From positions 1 to 7,735 of the forward strand of contig DATAYF010000549.1 in the NCBI GenBank assembly GCA_036272735.1: a stretch of DNA of 7,735 bases, read 5' to 3'. Source of the DNA: DATAYF01 sp036272735. Its GTDB lineage: Bacteria > Chloroflexota > Ktedonobacteria > Ktedonobacterales > Ktedonobacteraceae. Each line of letters starts with the position of its first letter. The first letter of the stretch is position 1. Made by a program: the position numbers and the translations under genes. The notes beneath the pieces were generated by a model. That model worked only from the letters and a program-made list of their open reading frames with translations, made no database searches and was not told the origin of the DNA. Shown in pieces: positions 1 to 5,635 of this stretch.

Positions 1-60
1 GACCTCCTTCAGGGCATTTCTTCTGAAAGTCTCTGAATAGATGACTTTCATCCGGAGTGG

Positions 61-77
61 TGCGCCTTTTTGGCGCA
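61..77. other. Perfect 6-bp hairpin with T5/A5 loop
   Basis: TGCGCC at 61-66 pairs with GGCGCA at 72-77 around a five-base T loop. No T-run follows the stem on either strand, so it is not a standard intrinsic terminator. It lies 45 bases past the minus-strand stop at 122-124 and may take part in transcript end formation or be part of an old element end. The function is not determined. Confidence 0.4.
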
Positions 78-89
78 TGGCTCTTACCA

Positions 90-116
90 CCTTGGCAATC
101 CTCTCCCAAGGATTGC
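90..116 (-). terminator. Hairpin just downstream of the helical-repeat remnant, possible transcript end
   Basis: GCAATCCT (95-102) and AGGATTGC (109-116) form a perfect 8-bp stem with a 6-base loop, starting about 6 bases beyond the minus-strand TAA. An alternative 6-bp stem, CCTTGG (90-95) with CCAAGG (106-111), uses overlapping bases, so the two structures exclude each other. No U-tract follows on the minus strand, so rho-independent termination is only a possibility; RNA stabilisation or chance are alternatives. Confidence 0.3.
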
Positions 117-121
117 TGAGG

Positions 122-1306
122 TTATTTTAGTTTAAACGTCAATAAAAGTCGCGGCCGTCGTTCTGGCTCTTGTCGAGTCCATGTTAGGAGAAAATCTGCA
201 TCAAGCTCATCGAGTATTGAATTTCCTTGGAACCATTCGCGTAATCCATAAGAGAGCTCTTCATATTTGACAAGTTGATCAGCGAAAACCTCCCATACCT
301 CAATCGGCTTGAGGGCAAAGGCATCTTTCAGAATGTAGAGGCGCTCGTCAGTAAATGCGATATTACCAATTGCAACGCTGCTCACCACTGCCTGCGTGAT
401 ACGCACAGGATCTCGCTGCAAAAGCAAGAGTCCTACTTGTTTCCAGTAAAAATCCAGCATTTGTGTGCTTTCTGCTACCGACCGTTCCACCAGCGTCCAT
501 GCAATCGGTACCAATAGCTCTGGAATATCTTGTTTCTGTGCCTCAGTCCATTGGGTTAGAAGAGCTAAGCCCGCTTCAGCGGTAGCAGCTGATGTATCAC
601 AGGCAAGCCGCTCCAGCAAGTTGAGAACATCTGGTGCGTCTAATGAGCAAATCCATCCTCCATACACGAGTCGGATAAGGGTCGTAGGAAGTAACGCGCC
701 TTGATCTACCAGTGTGACCAGTCTTTTTACTGCACGTGCATTGGCCTTAGCACGCCATGTCGCATCAAAAAGGAAAAGTGCGTACGATGCATCTTGCATC
801 CACTCGTCTAGAAGATGCTCTTTCCATTCGTTTTCGCCAGCATCTGCACGCCCTTGAAGGTAGGCACTCAGCAATAGTGACTCATTGCTCATTTTTGCAA
901 CCTCGACTAACTCATCTAACCAGATGCGAGCCTCATCGTGCATACCGAGACGATATCCGAAGTGCCAAGCATATTCTGCTTCTCTGGACATGAGCCAGGA
1001 AAGCCCTCCTCGTAACACGTCAGGCTGCTTCATTGCCTCATCTGCAAGGCGGGCCACAACTGCTGGTGGGCGCTGATCTTCAGGAATATGGTCAAAGCTT
1101 AATGTATCTACGATCGTCGGTCTTCCAACATAGCGATGGATTCTATTGTGTAGAGAGCTGCCAAGAAAGCGTTCAGCTTGTGTCTCGAGTCGCTGACGTT
1201 GATCTTCTGTGAGATAAGAAGCTTCATACTTGAGTATTACTTGGGTGGTTTCCCAGGCTCTTCGACGCTGACTGTCATCATGTATCTCCAGCTTTTCAAA
1301 AACGGG
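122..1306 (-). pseudogene. C-terminal part of an alpha-helical repeat (STAND/NACHT-associated type) protein, frameshifted
   Basis: The reading frame is open from 1306 down to the TAA at 122-124, about 394 codons. A GTG at 1055-1057 could be called as the start, but it has no Shine-Dalgarno sequence, and the frame upstream of it is clearly protein-like (for example RRRAWETTQVILKYEASYL, then HNRIHRYVGRPTIVD). I therefore read it as the continuation of the ORF ending at 1296. The product is almost entirely amphipathic helices, with Leu/Ala/Trp at helix faces (LLERLACDTSAATAEAGLALL, WEVFADQLVKYEELSYGLREW) and no signal peptide or membrane span. This fits a HEAT/TPR-like superhelix, such as the sensor half of STAND NTPases. 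The family assignment is from pattern memory only. No ATPase motif is present. The two pieces fuse if one T is skipped at the TTTTT run at 1299-1303. Confidence 0.55.
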
Positions 1307-1859
1307 TCATGATTTCTTCGGCCAATCCTCGGGTCACCATACCGCGCGCAATATCGAACAGCACCGCACGAGCTCTGTTTTGTATCTGCTCATCAGTATC
1401 AGAAAGAGCCACATCCAATAAGCACAAAGCTTTTCTTCGAGCGATGCACTCTTCTTCCCAGGTCGTGGGATGCCACCGTTTTAGGGGAACATATCCATCT
1501 TGTGCTTCGCTCGTAGAATTGCCCGTCTCGGAGACGGAAAGGGCTTTGAAGAGAGCTTCTACAACAAGTGCCCGTACCGCAGAAATGCCAGATTGCAACG
1601 CTTCCTGTAAGAGTGAGTATCGTTCGAGAGCAGGAACCTCGGTAGCTCCTGTATAGGTCAAAAAGAGCCCTGTCCATATACCAGTGGCATTGTTGCCCCA
1701 AGTCTGGTTTTCAGCTTCTGCTAACCGAAGCAGAAGCTGTGCGGCTTCAACAAAAGTATCCTTGCGCCAAGCAAGACGCTCTAACGTCTGGATAATATAT
1801 CTTCGACCTTGATGAACAATGGACCAAGACCCTTGATTCTCATGGCAAGTAGCACCCAT
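1296..1859 (-). pseudogene. Upstream piece of the same helical-repeat protein, 5'-truncated
   Basis: This frame encodes about 187 residues from an ATG at 1857-1859 to the TGA at 1296-1298. Typical sensor-helix patterns are visible: TLERLAWRKDTFVEAAQLLL (about residues 25-44), NNATGIWTGLF (about 56-66), then YVPLKRWHPTTWEE followed by RRKALCLLDVALSDTD and ARAVLFDIARGMVTRGLAEE. They resemble the C-terminal helical arrays of large STAND-type ATPases (recognition from memory, not a search). The ORF begins abruptly inside such an array, has no recognisable Shine-Dalgarno sequence, and overlaps the end of the membrane-protein gene by 20 bases, so the N-terminal domains seem to have been deleted. 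The last codons (ACC CGT TTT TGA) run into a stop. Reading +1 there continues smoothly into the next entry. The remnant might still be translated by coupling to the membrane gene. Confidence 0.55.
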
Positions 1860-2439
1860 AAGCGATACTACTCATGTGAAAGTGATGGCGGACAATCAAA
1901 TGCCAGGTCGATGTGATGGCAGATACGGTGATATCAGATTGCACAAATCGGTTACCGTTGGACTCAAAGAGCCCACGGTAGTTATCTGTTTCGATAATAT
2001 TGTGGAGCAGTGCACCACTTTTGGTATCGACAAAGTAGCCTAACTTGTCATTGAAGAGATATAAAGTGTCGCCGTCAAAACCGGCATCCACAATATCATT
2101 ATGAAAGTCGAACGTTTGAATAATCCGTTCGCTGGCCTTATCAATGACATGGACGTAAGCTATGAACGGCGCTTTCCCATAATCAGCCGCCACGACCACT
2201 GCAGTACTGGTATTCTCAGCCAATAACGTACCTCTGCCATCACCAGCTATGATATAATCACGCGACTCGGGCAAATGGGATAGAGAGGTAGTGCAATTGG
2301 GGGGAACTTGAACGCTATCGAAAGGGGCAAGTACTGGTTGCACAACAAAGTAACTGAGCAGAATAATGAAAAGTGCCAAGATGACAGCTCCACTCAGGAG
2401 TATGCGCTTCCTCGATAAGGCCTTTCGCCAAGCTCTCAT
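1840..2439 (-). CDS. Single-pass membrane protein with beta-rich outer domain (propeller-like), hypothetical
   Basis: The product has 199 residues if started at the ATG at 2437-2439. A TTG two codons upstream (2443-2445) is possible, but it lies upstream of the predicted transcription start. The N terminus is basic (MRAWRKALSRKR), followed by one hydrophobic span at about residues 13-35 (ILLSGAVILALFIILLSYFV). This gives a type II-like topology with residues ~36-199 outside the cytoplasmic membrane. The outer part shows repeated short strands and turns such as AFIAY-like segments, DGDTLYLFNDKLGYFVDTKSG and the GALL turn, reminiscent of one or two blades of a beta-propeller/PQQ-like sensor fold. 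No catalytic motif or lipobox is seen. The C terminus (SSIAYGCYLP) overlaps the helical-repeat remnant by 20 bases, so this end could be native or altered by a deletion. Function is unknown. Confidence 0.65.
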   Translation of the reverse strand: MRAWRKALSRKRILLSGAVILALFIILLSYFVVQPVLAPFDSVQVPPNCTTSLSHLPESRDYIIAGDGRGTLLAENTSTAVVVAADYGKAPFIAYVHVIDKASERIIQTFDFHNDIVDAGFDGDTLYLFNDKLGYFVDTKSGALLHNIIETDNYRGLFESNGNRFVQSDITVSAITSTWHLIVRHHFHMSSIAYGCYLP

Positions 2440-2455
2440 AAACAAGATTATAACA
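2440..2455 (-). promoter_or_regulatory. Extended -10 promoter giving a near-leaderless mRNA
   Basis: On the minus strand TGT-TATAAT occupies 2455-2447, a perfect extended -10 (TGnTATAAT). Only seven bases (CTTGTTT, 2446-2440) separate it from the ATG at 2439-2437, which places the expected start at about 2440. The transcript would therefore have almost no leader, and no Shine-Dalgarno sequence is possible. The -35 region is weak (TGACGC or ACGCAA about 17-19 bases upstream), which is usual when the extended -10 is strong. Confidence 0.6.
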
Positions 2456-2650
2456 TGCCAGAGAATGTATTGCGTCAGGTGAATGGATGTGCATGACTTT
2501 GTTCTTATTACAACAGGCTTCGCAGATCATCCCGCTCTTCCCAATGCATGCCAGTTTACAAGGTCCTGATGAGTGAAGCGAGGTGTGAGGCAGCATCTCA
2601 AACAGTCAATGGTAAACTGCTCACTCTTCGCGCCGATTGCTCACTCGTCA
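2446..2650. other. Intergenic stretch, no gene recognised
   Basis: Apart from the promoter at 2447-2455, I see no convincing coding frame. GGTAAA (2611-2616 region) and TTTACC (2656-2661 region) form a 6-bp inverted repeat that may mark an old insertion-sequence end. The short minus-strand frame across 2315-2596 has atypical composition and overlaps a real gene, so it is not called. Confidence 0.4.
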
Positions 2651-2830
2651 CCTTATTTACCAGCTGTTCCTGGCCGCTTGCATTTAGGGATTAAGCCGAT
2701 CCGCTTGTCGGGTGCGTAGCATCTGAAGGAACTGTTGTACCAACTGATGCAACAGTTCTGCTTTCTGAGCTAATCGCCTGCAGCAGCGTTCGCAAACGAG
2801 TCGTGGGATGTGAACCGGGTTGGAGGAACT
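2651..2830 (-). pseudogene. Decayed ISL3-like transposase fragment
   Basis: On the minus strand, from about 2830 down, one frame reads IPRLVCERCCRRLAQKAELL followed by HQLVQQFLQMLRTRQADRLNP, then a TAA at 2684-2686, then MQAARNSW in the same frame. The pattern (long helix, FLxMLRxRQAxxLxPW, then QAAxNSG) is what I remember from the C-terminal half of ISL3-family transposases, where a Trp normally follows the Pro, so the stop replaces that Trp. No ATG opens the fragment, and neither the ISL3 N-terminal zinc finger nor the following LPWSNGQ-type motif is detectable nearby. It is a short, inactive relic. The assignment rests on motif memory and could be wrong. Confidence 0.45.
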
Positions 2831-2919
2831 TCGGTAGGTACTCTGTGAAGTTACATGAACCTTTGGCGATTGCCATTGACAATCCAGGCGTGTCTTACTT
2901 CGTTCGTTGCCATCTGCTC

Positions 2920-3636
2920 CTATATTTCGCTTGTTTCACTGATGACTTGCCACTGATTGACAACATGGGGGAAACCATCCTTGCAATCGACAATATACCT
3001 TGATGAGGCGTCATTCGTGTATGCTTTTCCCGAAATGGTATGGCGGCTTCTTGATGGAAATTTCCGGTGAGTGAATGCTTTGCTTGGTGGAAGAATGTAG
3101 ACGATCTCTCCGATGTATTTATGCTCATGCTCCTCAATGGTGACTGTATCACCAAGCTGATATTCACCTGTATGAACCGATCCAAAGAGCTTCGCGAGAT
3201 AGTGTCCATCGTCCATATCAAGCTCATAGTGCTCATAGACGCGTTGTCCATTTCTGAGATATTCAGCGATAGCTATGCGCTCATCGGTCTCAAGCGTGAT
3301 AATCCAGAGGCTCAAAAACGCTTGTGGTTGCACCACCTCAACAGGACTCCAGACCAAGGCTTTGCCACCTGGTCGAGCGCACATCGTTTCGAGAGCCGCG
3401 TGTTCGAACAATTTGATCTGAACTCGACGGAGAATGGAATCGCTATCCAGTTGACTGAGATCTAGGAGATCAGATATCTCGATAGTATTCACTGTTACAC
3501 GTGCCCGCATTCCAGAGTTTTGCCAGTCAATAGGATCAAGCGTGATATGGAGCTGTTCACATATGGCTGTGAGTTGTTTGGCCTTCTGGTATGCTTCTTT
3601 TTGCTCCTCAGCAATATTTCTGCGTGAGTAGGTCAT
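2920..3636 (-). CDS. Hypothetical protein with SH3-like segment, 238 aa
   Basis: The ATG at 3634-3636 is preceded by AAGAGGAG about nine bases upstream, a good ribosome site that fixes the start. The N-terminal ~45 residues are helical and charged (AEEQKEAYQKAKQLTAICEQ). A mixed domain follows (about 46-110: ARVTVNTIEISDLLDL, SILRRVQIKLFEHAALETM), then a beta-rich part (about 105-238) containing GDTVTIEEHEHKYIGEIVYI. The spacing Gly-Asp-x-Val...Gly-x-Ile/Val-x-x-Ile is like an SH3/KOW-type small barrel. The C-terminal segment ends GFPHVVNQWQV plus a short tail. There is no signal peptide or membrane span, so it is cytoplasmic. I do not recognise the family. It sits on the minus strand behind an extended -10 promoter and overlaps a possible small upstream gene. 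Composition and the long open frame support a real gene. Confidence 0.75.
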   Translation of the reverse strand: MTYSRRNIAEEQKEAYQKAKQLTAICEQLHITLDPIDWQNSGMRARVTVNTIEISDLLDLSQLDSDSILRRVQIKLFEHAALETMCARPGGKALVWSPVEVVQPQAFLSLWIITLETDERIAIAEYLRNGQRVYEHYELDMDDGHYLAKLFGSVHTGEYQLGDTVTIEEHEHKYIGEIVYILPPSKAFTHRKFPSRSRHTISGKAYTNDASSRYIVDCKDGFPHVVNQWQVISETSEI

Positions 3637-3772
3637 GGCTTATGACTCCTCTTGAGGCGGGTGTTAAGCCTGCCCTCTTCTCGACTTGAAGTTCCAACAT
3701 TGTACAATTGTGGGGAATGGGTCCTATAGGCGTCTTGATGAGAAAGATCACTGTTTGGACTGTCATCTCCAT
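3608..3772 (-). CDS. Possible small protein upstream of and overlapping the 238-aa gene
   Basis: The ATG at 3770-3772 follows GGGAGGG (3785-3779) with six bases of spacing, one of the best ribosome sites in the window. The frame gives 54 residues (MEMTVQTVIFLIKTPIGPIP... ending DLLTQKYC) and stops at 3608, overlapping the next gene's start by 29 bases in another frame. This is compatible with translational coupling. The first ~20 residues are beta-like and hydrophobic; there are no recognisable motifs. A longer version starting at a TTG (3877) stays in frame but lacks a ribosome site. It may be a leader ORF rather than a functional protein. Confidence 0.35.
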   Translation of the reverse strand: MEMTVQTVIFLIKTPIGPIPHNCTMLELQVEKRAGLTPASRGVISHDLLTQKYC

Positions 3773-3887
3773 ATTCTGCCCTCCCATAATCGCATCTGCA
3801 GGAACAAGCACAAGAAAACGATTTGCCAAGGATGATGCTTTATGATAGGTGTGATCAACCTGACGAGAAAGATACAATTACCACTAT

Positions 3888-3896
3888 AGTATAACA
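3888..3896 (-). promoter_or_regulatory. Extended -10 promoter for the hypothetical gene pair
   Basis: On the minus strand TGT-TATACT lies at 3896-3888, the same arrangement as the promoter at 2455-2447. The predicted start is near 3881. That leaves a leader of roughly 110 bases to the ATG at 3772, or about 245 bases to the ATG at 3636. The -35 region is poor. It is the most plausible promoter for the two minus-strand ORFs below it. Confidence 0.45.
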
Positions 3897-4152
3897 TATT
3901 GGACGGATGAAAATACACACGCTGCATTCCCTGAGCCCATGTAACTTCTGTGGACTACGCTAAACCTATGAGCAGGGTGTCACGGTATTCGAGCCCCTTT
4001 CTGCGCAGGAAGAATGCAACAAGTAGAACAGATGACGAAAGAGAGGGGGCACATCGAGTAAACAAGCAGGTGGAAACCATACAAAATCAGGTGCTGACCA
4101 ACTGCACCTGACTTTGCATGGTCTCTAGAAAGAATGAGAAGGAGCGACAGTG
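3897..4152. other. Divergent intergenic region with element left flank
   Basis: This stretch separates the minus-strand gene pair from the plus-strand transposase remnant. I see no convincing gene in it. It should contain the left end of the transposable element, but I could not match a terminal inverted repeat to the right side, which appears to be lost. A hairpin is listed separately. TTGCAT at 4114-4119 could serve as a -35 for the transposase, without a good -10. Confidence 0.4.
4087..4111 (+). repeat. Perfect 8-bp inverted repeat upstream of the transposase
   Basis: TCAGGTGC (4087-4094) and GCACCTGA (4104-4111) are exact reverse complements around a nine-base spacer, 41 bases before the transposase ATG. 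In RNA this would be a stable hairpin ahead of the ribosome site. Such structures in insertion sequences can limit transposase expression from outside transcription, or be a transposase binding site. Either role here is inference. Confidence 0.5.
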
Positions 4153-4557
4153 ATGCAATCAACGGTGACCCTCAAGCCTCGCCAGGTGGTCAGATGTGAG
4201 ATGGTCAGGCAGATGGGGCAGGGAGTCTCGGTCCGAGAAGCGATGATGAACAGTGCGGTTCCGATGCACCGGACAACGGTCTATCGCCTGCTCAAGCGAG
4301 TACAGAGCGAAGGAGAAAGCGCATTGACTGATGGACGGCATGGCCACCCAATCAAACTGCGTGGGGAAGCCCTTGCCCTGGTGCGTGAGCACTGTCAGGC
4401 CGATCCTTACGTTTCCAGTTCTGTCGTGCAACACTTGCTTCAAGAGTACTTCAGTCTGCGCGTGAGTGTCAGTCAACTCAACCGGGTTCGAGCGAGCCTT
4501 GGACTGCCACGCAAGCCGGTGCCGCGAGAAAAAAAAGCCAAAAAGCGTCTTCGTTGA
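4153..4557 (+). CDS. Helix-turn-helix N-terminal part of a transposase
   Basis: AAGGAG at 4139-4144 lies eight bases before the ATG at 4153, which I prefer to the overlapping GTG at 4150. About 134 residues follow. The region VSVREAMMNSAVPMHRTTVY, then RLLKRVQSEGESALTDGRHG, is a classical transposase-type HTH of the kind found at the N terminus of IS630-like and related enzymes, with the DGRHGHP turn between two helical units. A second helical unit (LVREHCQADPYVSSSVVQHLL, SVSQLNRVRASLGLPRK) follows. The ORF ends in a lysine-rich tail (REKKAKKRLR) directly after an A8 run. One fewer A would lead into the catalytic frame (REKKPKSVFVEPGYSEG). It may make a stand-alone HTH protein, a possible repressor, or be half of a frameshift fusion. 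Confidence 0.7.
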   Translation: MQSTVTLKPRQVVRCEMVRQMGQGVSVREAMMNSAVPMHRTTVYRLLKRVQSEGESALTDGRHGHPIKLRGEALALVREHCQADPYVSSSVVQHLLQEYFSLRVSVSQLNRVRASLGLPRKPVPREKKAKKRLR

Positions 4558-5164
4558 GCCAGGATACAGCGAAGGGGCAGGAGGCTTGCTGTTGCTGGCT
4601 GCAGCGACCGAAACAGGACTGCTGACGCAGTTGGAGAACGCCCTGCCAACAGCCGTGGCTCCTGTTTATCCCCCATTGGCAGGCAGTTCAGCGGTGGCCC
4701 ACCAGAGGCTCCTGCTGACCTTGCTTTTTCTGGGAGCCGTTGGACTCCATCGGACGTGGGATTTGCGCGGCTACACGGGCGATGGTTTGGCGAGACTTTC
4801 CGGGCGCAAGCGAGCCTATGGCTATCGCTACACGGAAGCCTTTTTGTCGCAGGTGGCCCACGCGGGTTGTGCAGAAAGCTTCACGGATGCCCTGGCGCAG
4901 TGGACAACCGATCTCCGGCGTCCAGAAGTCGAAGATCCCGAGAGGGCTCAGTCTCTGACTTGTTGCATAGATGGACATCGTAAGCCCGTCTACAGCGATG
5001 TGCTCATTCCCCGAGGCTTGATCGGACGTCTGGGAGTGATCCTGGGCTGCCGAGCACTGGTATTGCTTCATGACGACCAGGGCCATCCACTGCTGGCGAC
5101 AACGCATCGAGGGGATCAGCATTTGACCGTGGGACTCCCCGCCATTATCAGTCGATATGAATAG
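4466..5164 (+). pseudogene. Catalytic core of the transposase, first half, ends at an in-frame TAG
   Basis: The GTG at 4466 only opens the frame on paper; homologous-looking sequence begins at the A8 run (4529-4536), after which the product continues from the HTH protein. Helical segments (GGLLLLAAATETGLLTQLEN, HQRLLLTLLFLGAVGLHRTW) lead into an RNase H-like core. CCIDGHRKPVYSD supplies the first catalytic Asp (D in IDGH), followed by an ALVLLHDDQGHPLLATTHRG strand pair. The frame ends ISRYE-TAG. The same frame resumes with MEKRMQVNQIIIDREGM, so the TAG looks like a nonsense mutation, perhaps of CAG. The core cannot be active alone because the second Asp and the Glu lie downstream. Confidence 0.6.
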
Positions 5165-5635
5165 ATGGAGAAGCGGATGCAGGTCAACCAGATCATTATC
5201 GATCGGGAAGGTATGGCCGTGGAGTTTCTGGCAAGCTTACAGGCTGCCGGACGCAAGGTAGTCACCGTATTACGAACGGATCAGTACCGGGATTTGACCT
5301 CTTTTACCAATGTGGGAACATTCGTGCCCCTACGTGTAGATGCGGAGGAGTGTGTTATTCGAGAGGTAGTTCCGGCACGTATTGCTTTTCCCCGGCCTGA
5401 GCATCCGGGAGAAGTCCTGCCTTTGCAGGTCGCGCTCATCCGTGATCTGCGCCGGATGGTTGCAGTCCAGCCTGAGCCAGAAAAAGCCGTGAGCCGCAGC
5501 CGAAGCGAAAGGCTGATCGCAAGTCGAGCGAACTCTGGTGGACGCAAGAAGGCTGGCAAGCGACCCCCACGCCTGCCACGCCTGCCACGCCTGCCACCCC
5601 TGTCACCCCTGTCACCCCTGTCACTCCCAGGCTGA
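5165..5635 (+). pseudogene. Catalytic core of the transposase, second part after the TAG
   Basis: The frame is the same as in the preceding piece and starts with an ATG directly abutting the TAG. There is no ribosome site, so independent translation is doubtful unless ribosomes re-initiate. VNQIIIDREGMAVEFLASL gives the second catalytic Asp of a DDE enzyme. A beta-rich region follows (VPLRVDAEECVIREVVPARI and LQVALIRDLRRMVAV). Then a basic, low-complexity linker (SRSRSERLIASRANSGGRKK) runs into the tandem repeat. In this frame the repeat is read as PRLPRLP...PLSPLSPL and ends in TGA. In the neighbouring frame it reads TPATPATPA-TPVTPVTPV and continues into the final acidic motif. The C-terminal ~20 residues of this ORF are therefore out-of-frame, consistent with loss of one C in the run at 5564-5568. 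Confidence 0.6.
5569..5622 (+). repeat. 9-bp tandem repeat, 3 + 3 units, encoding Thr-Pro-Ala / Thr-Pro-Val
   Basis: Three exact copies of ACGCCTGCC (5569-5595) are followed by three exact copies of ACCCCTGTC (5596-5622) and a diverged seventh unit (ACTCCCAGG). In the frame shared with the downstream transposase fragment they encode (TPA)3(TPV)3, a flexible Thr-Pro hinge. Such minisatellites change copy number by slippage, and multiples of nine keep the frame. Confidence 0.8.

Noticed and set aside
1055..1057. GTG as the true start of the 311-codon minus-strand gene
   Set aside because: There is no Shine-Dalgarno sequence, and about 83 upstream codons in the same frame are clearly protein-like, up to the frameshift at ~1303.
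1270..1283. ATGATGACAGTC start with GGAG upstream on the minus strand, just after the TGA
   Set aside because: The frame yields only about 14 codons before a TAA, so it is not a plausible gene start for the downstream piece.
2942..2954. 13-base direct repeat (ATGACTTGCCACT) shared with 5985-5997, decoding to a similar WQVI stretch on the minus strand
   Set aside because: The match ends exactly at 13 bases. A chance 13-base repeat is roughly expected once in a window this size, and flanking translations do not stay similar beyond WQVI.
3699..3708. 10-bp palindrome ATTGTACAAT
   Set aside because: It is short, AT-rich, inside the possible small ORF, and without a second copy, so chance is sufficient.
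5569..5622. Tandem units considered as a CRISPR-like array
   Set aside because: Units are nine bases with no spacers; this is a coding minisatellite.
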